From Eubacterium limosum (GTDB lineage: Bacteria > Bacillota > Clostridia > Eubacteriales > Eubacteriaceae): a stretch of 64,000 bases of DNA. The stretch is from positions 3,631,157-3,695,156 of the forward strand of contig NZ_CP019962.1 of the NCBI RefSeq assembly GCF_000807675.2. The letters are read 5' to 3'. Position 1 is the first letter of the stretch; every line of letters starts with the position of its first letter. The translations under genes were made by a program, and so were the position numbers. Of this stretch, positions 43,671 through 51,648 are shown piece after piece. Under the pieces are notes generated by a model that worked only from the letters and a program-made list of their open reading frames with translations, searched no databases and was not told the origin of the DNA.

Positions 43671-43699
43671 TTGTCTTTTTGAAACGTTCGTTCTATAAT
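43671..43699 (+). promoter_or_regulatory. SOS-type promoter 1 (LexA-like box in the spacer)
   Basis: TTGTCT (43671-43676), 17 bp, TATAAT (43694-43699). The spacer holds AAAC-GTTC-GTTC (43682-43693). This differs by one base from the reverse complement of the recA SOS box (GAAC-GTTC-GTTC). A second promoter of the same build lies at 47811-47839. Confidence 0.6.
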
Positions 43700-43753
43700 A
43701 GAGGTGCAAATGTTCTCCGACGAAGTGAGCTTACGAGGCATAAATACAATAAT

Positions 43754-44019
43754 GTGAGAGTGGATCTGTTGAAAATGCGTAACAAATACATCCCAAAAAG
43801 TCTCTGCGCAGATGGAAAGCAATACGAGATGAAGGAGATCAAGGAAGTAAGAAATGGTTTTATTCGCTGCGGGTCGCCTGGGCTTCGTTATCTTGTAATA
43901 ACAGACAAAAAAACGCAGAGCTGCTTTTCGACAACAGGACCAAACGCTGGACAGCCATTGTCTGTGACCCTTCGGGAGAGAAAAAAGAAATACTCAATGA
44001 TCTGAAGTATCTAAATTAA
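43754..44019 (+). pseudogene. Frameshifted small protein behind an SOS-type promoter
   Basis: The first frame (possible GTG 43754 or ATG 43775) reads MRNKYIPKSLCADGKQYEM, then RNGFIRCGSPGLRYLVITDKK. At a run of seven A's (about 43907-43913) it shifts into an unlikely Ser/Thr/Gln-rich tail. With eight A's the sequence would continue as NAELLFDNRTKRWTAIVCD and reach TAA at 44017, which looks far more protein-like. It is therefore a one-base frameshift, a slippage site or a sequencing error. Intact length would be ~81-88 residues. No family is recognised. The ribosome site is weak. Confidence 0.45.
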
Positions 44020-44033
44020 AATGGGGGATAAAA

Positions 44034-44192
44034 ATGATAATCGCGCAAGAGTATAAAGGCTACTATTTGGATGTGTTCTACAAGGATGGGGTTGTAAATG
44101 GCATTATTCAACAGACACAGGACCGACTCCAGGGGCTGACGGTTGAGGAAGTTGTACGGGAGTTTAAAAAGAAAGTCCATGAAATATCTTAA
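44034..44192 (+). CDS. Small hypothetical protein (52 aa)
   Basis: ATG 44034 follows GGGGGATAAAA. The 52 residues begin MIIAQEYKGYYLDVFYKDGV and end in EEVVREFKKKVHEIS, a mixed beta/alpha pattern typical of a small folded domain. It is 14 bp after the frameshifted gene and probably on the same SOS-type transcript, ending at the rnpB-like terminator copy. No family is recognised. Confidence 0.55.
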   Translation: MIIAQEYKGYYLDVFYKDGVVNGIIQQTQDRLQGLTVEEVVREFKKKVHEIS

Positions 44193-44240
44193 TATATCAT
44201 ATATGAGGAAAAGCAATGTATTGATCATCCAATTGAAGAC

Positions 44241-44319
44241 AGACTCAGTAACCTTAAACAAAAATGAAAAACCCTTTCAAACGCTTAAACAGGCTTTTTG
44301 AAAGGGTTTTTTCTTTTTT
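44241..44319 (+). repeat. Second copy of the rnpB 3' tail and terminator
   Basis: By my hand alignment it matches 42982-43061 at about 69 of 80 positions, including ~30 nt outside the hairpin (AGACTCAGTAAC start). Stem changes are compensated (C to T opposite G to A). It can still work as a terminator (CCCTTTCAAA / TTTGAAAGGG, then T's). It bounds the 1.2-kb segment carrying the desulforedoxin-domain and SOS-type genes. Confidence 0.8.
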
Positions 44320-44348
44320 GAATGATTTGATTCTCTTTTGTTAAGGGG

Positions 44349-45119
44349 TTAGCTTCTCAAGCCGACCCCTTTTTCAATGAGATACCAGCAAATGGCGTAA
44401 AGCACAATGATGAAAAGGACAAGGATTGTTAAGGACCATACGATCGGAACATCTGTTACGCCAAGAAATCCGAAACGAAAGCCCGAGACCATGTAGACAA
44501 TGGGATTAACCTTTGAAACGGCCTGCCAGATCGGCGGCAGCATCGAAATGGAATAAAACACACCGCCCAGGTACGTCAGTGGCTGCAGCACAAAGGTTGG
44601 CACAATAGAAACATCATCAAAGGATTTGGCAAAAATTCCATTGAGCAGTCCAGCCAGCGAAAATAAAACAGCAGTCATAAGCAGGGTAATGAGGATGATG
44701 GGCCAGGAGAAGACATGAAGGGGTACAAAAAATAACGAAATCACAGTGACAAGTGCTCCAACCATGATGCTTCGTCCCAGGCCGCCGGTGACGAATCCCA
44801 GAATAATAACCTGAGTCGGTACTGGTGCAACCAGAAGCTCTTCAATATTTTTCTGAAATTTTTGAGAGAAAAAGGAGGAGGCGACATTGCTGTAGGAACT
44901 GGTGATGACAGACATCATGATGAGCCCGGGAACAATGAATTCCATATAGGAAAAGCCACCCATCTCTCCAATCCGCCCACCAATCAGATTTCCGAAAATA
45001 ACAAAATACAATGAGGTAGTGATGACCGGTGGCACCAGGGTTTGTACCCAGATGCGCAGATAACGGTTGGTTTCTTTTGCTGCCAGACGTTTTAGTGCGG
45101 TAAAATAAAGCTTAAACAT
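44349..45119 (-). CDS. ABC-2 type exporter permease
   Basis: The 256-residue protein starts MFKLYFTALKRLAAKET at 45119, behind CGGAGGAAGAAA. It has six hydrophobic helices and the ABC-2 pattern (WVQTLVPPVITTSLYFVIFG, then NIEELLVAPVP and PLTYLGGVFYSISMLPP). It is the membrane partner of the ATPase gene upstream, whose stop overlaps this start by 8 bp. Relatives include YadH and drug or polysaccharide exporters; the substrate is unknown. Confidence 0.9.
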   Translation of the reverse strand: MFKLYFTALKRLAAKETNRYLRIWVQTLVPPVITTSLYFVIFGNLIGGRIGEMGGFSYMEFIVPGLIMMSVITSSYSNVASSFFSQKFQKNIEELLVAPVPTQVIILGFVTGGLGRSIMVGALVTVISLFFVPLHVFSWPIILITLLMTAVLFSLAGLLNGIFAKSFDDVSIVPTFVLQPLTYLGGVFYSISMLPPIWQAVSKVNPIVYMVSGFRFGFLGVTDVPIVWSLTILVLFIIVLYAICWYLIEKGVGLRS

Positions 45120-46047
45120 TTTCTTCCTCCGATTGATGTTTAACATCGGTAATTTTTAAAAACAGTTCTTCTAACCTGTTGGATTTGTTTCGCATAGAAG
45201 CGACTTTTATTCCCTGATTCGTGAGCTGTTCGAAGATTCCGTTGACTCCCTGATCGCGCTGGACCTCGGCGACGAGAGTACGGCTGTCCTCAAAATAATT
45301 TTTATATCCATTGATAACAGGCCTGGTTTCAAAAGGCTCTAAATCAAAAATAAAGGTTTCAAACTGTAATTTTGATAAAAGGTTTTTCATACTGGTATTC
45401 TCAATCAGCTCACCGGATTGGATGATTCCGATATTGCGGCAAAGCATTTCTGCTTCTTCAAGATAATGGGTCGTCAGGATGATGGTCGTACCCTGTGCAT
45501 TTAAATTTCTTAGAAAATCCCACATTTCACGTCTCAATTCAATATCGACCCCTGCGGTAGGCTCGTCCAAAATAAGCAGGCGTGGTTCGTGCATCAATGC
45601 CCGGGCAATCATCAGGCGCCGCTTCATCCCTCCTGAAAGCATCCGTGCCCGTTCATGGCGTTTCTCAAGCAGTCCGGATTGCCTGAGGTATTTTTCACTG
45701 CGTTTCAGGGCTTCTTTGTGTGGGACGCCGTAATAACCAGCCTGATTAACGACAATCTGTTGGACTGTTTCGAATGGGTTGAAGTTAAACTCCTGTGGAA
45801 CCAGGCCGATCTGCTGCTTTGCCTGCACAAGATCCTTATCGAGGTCGTATCCAAATACCTTCACAGTCCCAGCTGTTTTATTGACCAGGGAGGTAACGAT
45901 TCCGATGGTAGTGGATTTTCCAGCGCCATTTGGTCCAAGGAGTGCGTAGAAATCGCCCTGTTCCACAACTAAATCAATGCCGCGCAGCGCTACGACCCCT
46001 GATTCATAGGTTTTTTTTAAATTTTTTAGTTCGAGTGCAACTGTCAT
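45112..46047 (-). CDS. ABC transporter ATP-binding protein (YadG-like)
   Basis: 311 residues with Walker A GPNGAGKSTTIG near residue 40, Q-loop LVPQEFNFNPFETV, signature LSGGMKRRLMIARAL, Walker B LLILDEPTAGVD and the switch His (TTHYLEEAE). A ~90-residue C-terminal extension is typical of ABC-2 exporters. It energises the adjacent permease. The start has AAGGAGAAAATAAT. It is preceded at 13 bp by a small unknown gene in the same operon. Confidence 0.93.
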   Translation of the reverse strand: MTVALELKNLKKTYESGVVALRGIDLVVEQGDFYALLGPNGAGKSTTIGIVTSLVNKTAGTVKVFGYDLDKDLVQAKQQIGLVPQEFNFNPFETVQQIVVNQAGYYGVPHKEALKRSEKYLRQSGLLEKRHERARMLSGGMKRRLMIARALMHEPRLLILDEPTAGVDIELRREMWDFLRNLNAQGTTIILTTHYLEEAEMLCRNIGIIQSGELIENTSMKNLLSKLQFETFIFDLEPFETRPVINGYKNYFEDSRTLVAEVQRDQGVNGIFEQLTNQGIKVASMRNKSNRLEELFLKITDVKHQSEEENV

Positions 46048-46059
46048 ATTATTTTCTCC

Positions 46060-46518
46060 TTAAATGCGTTCGGCATATAAATCAAAATTAATATGCCATT
46101 CGCCGTCATCTTTTACAGTAACGTCCTGCCAATGAAAATTATTATCCTCGATTTTAGCAAATACCCATTTTCTCCTTTTATTCTCAATGTCCGTAAGGAT
46201 GATTAAGCCATTTTCTTTTTTTGCTTCAAGCCGAATGATTTTTCCCGTAAAACAATAGGCAATATCCCAGGCATGCGTGCCAGGATTATAGACGCGAAGC
46301 GTCGTTCCGCATTCATAACCGGGCAGGATAATGATGTCCTGTATTGCCATTCCCTCAAGAACCCATGAAAAATGCCATTCGCCTTTAATTGTGCGAGAGG
46401 TGCTGTTATCAATATAGTCGATTTTCCAGCTCCCGACAAGCTTCCCAAAATAATTAAATTCTTCGGGCAGCTCTGTATTCTTACATTCACTTGTCAATTT
46501 TTTGAGAAAGTCTTGCAT
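46060..46518 (-). CDS. Hypothetical beta-rich protein (DUF1579-like), first gene of the ABC operon
   Basis: 152 residues with many Trp and Tyr in alternating strands: FGKLVGSWKIDYIDNSTSRT, GEWHFSWVLEGMAIQDI, then RKWVFAKIEDNNFHWQDVTV. The GSW/EGMAIQD pattern recalls small lipocalin-like DUF1579 domains. No signal peptide. It leads the ABC exporter operon, so it may bind the exported compound or a related ligand; that is inference. The start follows a weak GCGGAGGAATTAACGC-type site. Confidence 0.6.
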   Translation of the reverse strand: MQDFLKKLTSECKNTELPEEFNYFGKLVGSWKIDYIDNSTSRTIKGEWHFSWVLEGMAIQDIIILPGYECGTTLRVYNPGTHAWDIAYCFTGKIIRLEAKKENGLIILTDIENKRRKWVFAKIEDNNFHWQDVTVKDDGEWHINFDLYAERI

Positions 46519-46792
46519 GCGTTAATTCCTCCGCTAATATAAATAATCTGCTGTTGGGCTTATTCGCCAATGGCGGCTATCCTTTCTATACTCTAAAGTA
46601 AAAGGGATGAATCTGTCAAGAAATTCTGTATATTTTTATATTAAAAAGGGGAGCGTGTGTCTCACTCACCGTCATTTTCGGTAAAAGCATATCCGCATAT
46701 AGCATAATTCTGCTGCTTTTCCTCCGGAAGAGTGTGTTATAAAACATATAAAACGGTATATAGTACAATATAAAAATATTACGGAGGATCTT
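46519..46792. other. Divergent intergenic region
   Basis: A 274-bp gap between the ABC operon and the CPBP gene. AT-rich, with no convincing gene. A strong GGAGG ribosome site ends it. Confidence 0.4.
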
Positions 46793-47428
46793 ATGAAAAT
46801 AAAAGCAGAAAACAGAAGCGCCATTATTCTTATTTTGGGCGTCATCATAATCGCTGTAACATACCAATGCCTCAGGTTACTTCCTGTGAGCTACCAAATA
46901 CTGGACCCGATTTCTGCAGTATATAATTTATTTCTGACTGGAATACTGGCCTTTATTGTGCTAAAGGATGAGTTTATTGAATGGTTCAAGCATTTCAGTA
47001 TAAAATGGACATTGATAACAATTCCCTCCTTGCTTGTCGCATCCTTTGCCCTCGGTAAAATATGGCAGCTTATCAGCGGGGAAGCGCTAGTTGAAAATGC
47101 GATTAATTCTATGATTACCTGGGGATATGTTGCGACGCATATACCGTTTATGCTGATGGGGGAGGAGCTGCTCAGCATCACGCTGTTATTTGCGCTCTGG
47201 AAGAAACTAAATTGGAAATTTTGGCAGGCTTCTCTGGTCTGTGCCGTTCTTTTTGCCTTTTGGCATATTGCCTCATATGAATACAATGTACTTCAAATAC
47301 TGATTACAATTGTGGCACCACGGTTAATTTTAAACGAGGCGTTCAAAAAGAGCAATTCAATATGGACAACCTGGGCAGCGCATGTTGCCTTTGACATCAT
47401 CTCATTTCTTCCATTACTGTTAAAGTAA
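46793..47428 (+). CDS. CPBP family intramembrane protease
   Basis: 211 residues with about six helices and the CPBP/Abi motifs: a Glu pair in MGEELLSITLLFALW (EExxx type), FAFWHIASYEYN (FxxxH) and WAAHVAFDIIS (HxxxD/N). Bacterial members process membrane proteins or protect against self-made bacteriocins. The usual Arg after the Glu pair is not evident (EELLSI), so activity is not certain. It is monocistronic, starting behind ACGGAGGATCTT. Confidence 0.8.
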   Translation: MKIKAENRSAIILILGVIIIAVTYQCLRLLPVSYQILDPISAVYNLFLTGILAFIVLKDEFIEWFKHFSIKWTLITIPSLLVASFALGKIWQLISGEALVENAINSMITWGYVATHIPFMLMGEELLSITLLFALWKKLNWKFWQASLVCAVLFAFWHIASYEYNVLQILITIVAPRLILNEAFKKSNSIWTTWAAHVAFDIISFLPLLLK

Positions 47429-47695
47429 ACAATTGTAAAAAAGTGCACCTAACAGGAGTATTCAAAAGCTACGGTCTACCAAGGGATAGGAGAGTATCGC
47501 GCTCATTGAAAATGTTAGATGCACCTATTTTAATATATCAGATATCCTGGGCTTTTGCAAGACCAGTTAAGTTAAGGTTTAGATATGTTTTGCAATATAA
47601 GATGTTTATAATACAGGTTTCCGGGTATCAATATAACTGAACACACATACCTCTTACTTAAATCAATTAATCTCTCCCCCAATTTACTCTCCCCA

Positions 47696-47730
47696 AAAGA
47701 AGCCTCTGATCTTGGATCACGGGCTTCTTT
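47696..47730. terminator. Terminator-like hairpin
   Basis: AAAGAAGCC (47696-47704) pairs with GGCTTCTTT (47722-47730), with an inner TGATC/GATCA pairing. Confidence 0.7.
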
Positions 47731-47810
47731 CATTAAAGTCTGATGATGTAGTGTTATAGAAGATTTTTGGCAGTGATAAGCCATGAGAAGAATATTCGTT
47801 CTTAAAATAC

Positions 47811-47839
47811 TTGCTTTTTGAAACGAATGTTTGTATAAT
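47811..47839 (+). promoter_or_regulatory. SOS-type promoter 2 (LexA-like box in the spacer)
   Basis: TTGCTT (47811-47816), 17 bp, TATAAT (47834-47839). The spacer holds the palindrome AAAC-GAAT-GTTT (47821-47832), at the same offset as the box in the 43671 promoter. The downstream gene is not identifiable. Confidence 0.5.
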
Positions 47840-48297
47840 AAGAATGTCATCACTTTTCTTTGAGGGGATAATCAAAATAAAAGGACAGGTTAGAGTTATT
47901 TTGCATCGTAAAAACAGCGAATCGATGCATTGGTTGAAGTGCTCCACGCTCCTGTGTTGTATAGATTATCCCCCCTCTATGGTTTCTTATTTCATTATTT
48001 GGTATAATGGTGTCTAAATAGACTGGACACGCCAATATGAGAAGCAGTTCAGCTTTGTCTGGAATATTCTGCTGTACAGCGGTCACACAGTCATTCTGAC
48101 AATGCTTATCATGTAGAATTACCAGACAGGTACATCCAAAACTGTTGGGGTGTCACTGGGGGGTATCTGGTGAATGTTTACCGTGTAAGCCGGATCCTAG
48201 TGAAAACAAATGAAATAAACCGTTAGCGAAATATATATTAGCCCTGGTTAAACCTGTGCTATACTGAAGGCAGACATTTAAGAAAAGGAGAAGCGCT

Positions 48298-48960
48298 ATG
48301 GAAAGAAAAGCACTCACACAGGAATATTTGATTTTAACCACCAACGATAAGGGAAAGCTGCCAATGACAAATAGTACAGAGACAAAGGCGGGATTGGTGG
48401 CCGCAGGAATAATGGATCTGCTCTTGGAGGGCATTATAAAGATTGAAGGGAAAAAGGTGGAAGTCGTCGGTCCGTTGCCAGACAGCCTCGGCCATCTGGA
48501 TGGGCTCTACGCCTACCTCGCCGATAGGTCCCGTTCTGTTACCAAGGTGATCGAGGATTATTGTATGTCCTTTTCCAGCAGCCGTATCAATCAGCTTCTG
48601 GCGGACACTGGAAATTCGCTGAGAGTGGCCGGAGCCGCTACAGAGGGTAAAGGGGGGCTTTTCGGGAATCGGGAGCTCTTTGTGCCTGAAAAAACCTATA
48701 AGGAAGCATTGATCGAGGCTTTGAAAGCGGCGGCCATTCAGGCGGAAAGTCTCTCGCTGCACGACGCGGCTCTTGCCAGCCTTTTGAAAGAAACCAGAAA
48801 TCTTAAGCCGTATTTTTCAAGGCACGAAAATGATCGGATGAAAGAAAAACTAAAGGCCATCAAAAACCAGCAGGACAGCAAAATAATCCGGGAGATGGTT
48901 GGATATATCGACGATATTATGGCGGTTATGGTGGCCGCAGTGATTGCCACTGTCAATTAA
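48298..48960 (+). CDS. GPP34 (Golgi phosphoprotein 3-like) family protein
   Basis: The 220-residue protein begins LTQEYLILTTNDKGKLP, then GLVAAGIMDLLLEGII and the basic/aromatic regions of the GPP34 fold. Bacterial members are thought to bind phosphoinositide-like or anionic lipids at the membrane; the eukaryotic relative GOLPH3 binds PI4P. No signal or membrane helix. It is monocistronic, with AAAAGGAGAAGC before the ATG and a terminator after. Its function in a Firmicute is unknown. Confidence 0.75.
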   Translation: MERKALTQEYLILTTNDKGKLPMTNSTETKAGLVAAGIMDLLLEGIIKIEGKKVEVVGPLPDSLGHLDGLYAYLADRSRSVTKVIEDYCMSFSSSRINQLLADTGNSLRVAGAATEGKGGLFGNRELFVPEKTYKEALIEALKAAAIQAESLSLHDAALASLLKETRNLKPYFSRHENDRMKEKLKAIKNQQDSKIIREMVGYIDDIMAVMVAAVIATVN

Positions 48961-48972
48961 GCGGATGAGATT

Positions 48973-48997
48973 AAAAAGGCCTGTAGGGCCTTTTTTT
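48973..48997 (+). terminator. Terminator of the GPP34 gene
   Basis: AAAAAGGCC, loop TGTAG, GGCC followed by TTTTTTT. Confidence 0.88.
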
Positions 48998-49049
48998 ATG
49001 GGCTGTTTCGGTAAAATATCCTGAGGTTTTTTTAAATGTGCGCTAAAAG

Positions 49050-49078
49050 TTGAACTTTTTCTGTGATTAAGTTATAAT
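49050..49078 (+). promoter_or_regulatory. Promoter of the disrupted HD-GYP gene
   Basis: TTGAAC (49050-49055), 17 bp, TATAAT (49073-49078), ~60 nt before the gene. Confidence 0.7.
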
Positions 49079-49140
49079 GAATTTAGATTTATTACAAAGC
49101 AGTATACAGAGAGACTCAAGTCCGTTTAAGGGGGCTGTTT

Positions 49141-49990
49141 ATGGATAATCAGACAGAAAAAAGAAAGATACTCATCGTTGACGATATGGAGCTGAACCGT
49201 GCGCTGCTGTGCGAGATGTTCCAGACAAAATATACCATATATGAAGCTGAAAACGGTGCGCACGCACTGGAAATCCTGGAGCGGGAGAGCGATAATATTG
49301 CAGTTGTGCTTTTGGATCTCATCATGCCAGTGCTCGACGGCTTTGGCGTCCTGGAAGAAATGGAGCGTATGAGTCTGACTGGACGTGTGCCGGTCATCAT
49401 GATCACCGCTGAGAACAGTGAAGGTGTGATGCAGCGCGGCTATGAGATGGGGGCAGCGGATATCGTCACCAAGCCCTTTAACCCCAATATTGTGATCCAG
49501 CGCGTCCACAACATCATTGAGCAGTATACCCAGAAGCTCCACCTGCGTCAGCTGGTGGCTGAGCAGACAAGGGCGTTGCGGGAGCAGGCAGAAAAAATGC
49601 GTGAAAACAGTGCGCAGATGATTGATACGCTCAGTAGTATCATTGAATTTAAAAATACCGAATCGGTTTCCCATATACATAACGTGCGCGTGATCACCCG
49701 GTTGCTGCTGGCTGAGTTTGCGAAAAACCACAGTGAATACGGACTGTCCGACTCTCTGATTGAGATTATTTCTGAGGCGGCGGCCATGCATGATATTGGT
49801 AAGGTGGCCATACCAGACAATATTCTCAACAAGCCTGGCCGTTTGACCGATGAGGAATTTGAGATCATGAAAACTCACACCTCCCGGGGGAGCGAGATTT
49901 TGATGGAGCTGTCCGGCGTCCAGGATCTGGCTTATTATGATTACTGCTACGATATCTGCCGCCACCACCATGAACGGTGGGATGGGGGCG
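49141..49990 (+). pseudogene. Response regulator / HD-GYP / GGDEF gene, 5' part cut by an insertion sequence
   Basis: Residues 1-~125 form a receiver domain (LIVDDMELNRALL, phospho-Asp in VVLLDLIMPVLDG, Lys in IVTKPFNP). An HD-GYP c-di-GMP phosphodiesterase domain follows: HDIGKVAIPD, then THTSRGSEIL and CRHHHERWDG, where the frame meets the insertion at 49990 and soon stops (50046). Removing the element and one 6-bp duplication restores the exact family sequence ERWDGGGYPDGLSG with the right-hand part at 51649. The promoter and ribosome region are intact, so a truncated protein may still be made. Confidence 0.88.
49985..49990 (+). repeat. Target-site duplication, left copy
   Basis: GGGGCG at 49985-49990 recurs at 51643-51648 on the far side of the element; joining across it restores the HD-GYP reading frame. 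Confidence 0.8.
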
Positions 49991-51642
49991 AGTTTGTGTC
50001 AAAAGTCCACCTAAATCCCCAAAATCGTGGTATAATTAATACATAATCTTAAAATAATCGGGAGGGTATTCTTATGGATTTCATTATTGGAAATAATCGT
50101 CATCAAGGGATGTTACTTCCAGACTGTATCGAGGATTATGTCGATGAAAATAATCCTGTACGTGTCATTGATGCTTATGTTGATACCTTAGATTTCGAAA
50201 ATCTCGGATTTAATAAGTGGAAACCCAATCAAACAGGCCGCCCGATGTACTCGCCACGTGATCTTCTAAAACTTTATATTTATGGCTATATGAATCACGT
50301 GCGTTCTTCCAGGCGTCTGGAAATTGAGACCAAACGAAACCTCGAAGTGATTTGGCTGCTTCAAAAACTTTCCCCGGATCATAAAACCATTGCCCGCTTT
50401 CGCCAGCAAAATCCAACGGCACTTAAGAATGTCTTTAAAAACTTTGTACAGCTCTGTACCCAATGGGAGCTTTACGGTAAAGAACTGCTTGCGATTGATG
50501 GCAGCAAATTTAAAGCCTGGAATACCAAAGACCGCAACTTCACCAAAAACAAACTAAAGGATCGGATTCAGCATATCGAAGAAAAAATCGAAAGCTATCT
50601 TGATGCTTTAAATCAGAATGATGCACTTGAAAATCAAAGCACTTCTGAAATATCCAGCGATATAAGCGAAGTTATTCATCAGCTCACTGACCGCAAAACA
50701 CTTTATGAATCTTTTTTAGCGGAGCTCGCTGAAAGCGACGAAACCCAAATTTCGCTTACCGATCCCGATAGCCGTCTGATGAAAACTAAAAACGGGCTTG
50801 ATGTCTGTTTGAATATTCAAACCGCTGTCGACAGTAAAAACAAAATGATTGTTGAATTCACGGTTGAAAATCAAGCTCAGGATAAAAATTTAATGGGTCC
50901 TTTAGCTCAAAAAGCGGCAGATTTATTGGAAGTGCCCGCCATGACCGTCGTTGCAGATAACGGCTACGACAGTGTAAGTGATGTGGCTCAACTTTATCTC
51001 AGTGGTCATCGTCCTGTTGTTGCTGGAGGGGATTATGAATTTTGTATTCCTACAGATGCGGCAAATACTGAAAAGATTACCGACTATGATTCGAACGTTG
51101 CACGCGCGATTTATCTTCCAGAGCGTAATATTTTCATCTGTCCACTAGGAAAAGTGTTAAGGCCCTGTACTTATAATAAAAATAAACATGTTGCCAAATA
51201 CGATAATACACAAGCCTGTAGACACTGTCCTAAAAAATGTACAAAAATGCGCTATTACCGCGCCGAGCGTGTCATGAAACCGTCAGAATACACCAAGGCC
51301 TTCGATGATTCCGACTTATTCCTTCGAAAAGTTCACATCTTTCAAAATAAAGAGATCGTTCGACAAAGAAAGGCCATTGTTGAGCACCCCTTTGGAACCG
51401 TAAAACGCGCAATGGGCATCTCCTATCTTTTACTGAAAGGCAAGCAAAAGGTAGAAGGTGAGATTGCGCTTGCTTTTCTTGCCTTTAATCTTAAAAGAGC
51501 CATCCATATCATGGGAATCCAGCCATTAATCCAAGCAATCCGAGCATAGCGCTTCTTTTTTTGCTCTTTTTTCAAAGTTCAACCTTTACCCAGGGGTTTG
51601 GGGACGGAGTCACCAACAAGAGACTGTGTTTTGACACAGTCT
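49991..51642 (+). mobile_element. IS1182-type insertion sequence (1,652 bp)
   Basis: The ends are defined by a 6-bp duplication GGGGCG and by terminal inverted repeats: left AGTTTGTGTCAAAA, right (read inward) AGACTGTGTCAAAA, 12 of 14 matching. The right end is itself a hairpin, AGACTGTG-TTTTGA-CACAGTCT (51621-51642). One transposase gene fills the element. The insertion is in the HD-GYP coding region; intact ends and an intact transposase suggest a recent event. Confidence 0.9.
50074..51549 (+). CDS. IS1182-family DDE transposase
   Basis: The intact 491-residue protein has an N-terminal DUF772-like region (PRDLLKLYIYGYMNHVRSSR, then SPDHKTIARFRQQNP). The DDE acidic residues are plausibly in LLAIDGSKFKAWN, MTVVADNGYDSV and KAIVEHPFGTVKRA. 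A Cys cluster (CRHCPKKCTKM) lies before the last. It catalyses cut-and-paste or replicative movement of the element. The start is behind CGGGAGGGTATTCTT. No frameshift is seen, so the element may be active. Confidence 0.95.
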   Translation: MDFIIGNNRHQGMLLPDCIEDYVDENNPVRVIDAYVDTLDFENLGFNKWKPNQTGRPMYSPRDLLKLYIYGYMNHVRSSRRLEIETKRNLEVIWLLQKLSPDHKTIARFRQQNPTALKNVFKNFVQLCTQWELYGKELLAIDGSKFKAWNTKDRNFTKNKLKDRIQHIEEKIESYLDALNQNDALENQSTSEISSDISEVIHQLTDRKTLYESFLAELAESDETQISLTDPDSRLMKTKNGLDVCLNIQTAVDSKNKMIVEFTVENQAQDKNLMGPLAQKAADLLEVPAMTVVADNGYDSVSDVAQLYLSGHRPVVAGGDYEFCIPTDAANTEKITDYDSNVARAIYLPERNIFICPLGKVLRPCTYNKNKHVAKYDNTQACRHCPKKCTKMRYYRAERVMKPSEYTKAFDDSDLFLRKVHIFQNKEIVRQRKAIVEHPFGTVKRAMGISYLLLKGKQKVEGEIALAFLAFNLKRAIHIMGIQPLIQAIRA

Positions 51643-51648
51643 GGGGCG

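Larger units (their letters stand above)
47429..48297. other. 870-bp gene-poor stretch with terminator, SOS-type promoter and decayed coding traces
   Basis: No intact gene is convincing. A terminator lies at 47696-47730 and an SOS-type promoter at 47811-47839. Downstream, short open stretches (e.g. 48019-48117, reading WTRQYEKQFSFVWNILLYSG) look like remnants of coding DNA without a start or known family. The stretch resembles degenerate accessory DNA between the CPBP and GPP34 genes. Confidence 0.5.

Noticed and set aside
47443-47640. 65-codon ORF after the CPBP gene
   Set aside because: GTG start without a ribosome site, no protein-like composition, and it lies in an apparently decayed stretch.
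47844-48017. Small ORF starting at ATG 47844 behind SOS-type promoter 2
   Set aside because: The ATG would fall at or before the predicted transcription start and has no ribosome site; kept only as a promoter observation.
49126-49971. 281-codon minus-strand ORF
   Set aside because: It lies opposite the receiver/HD-GYP gene, whose domains are clear; the minus-strand translation shows no domain.
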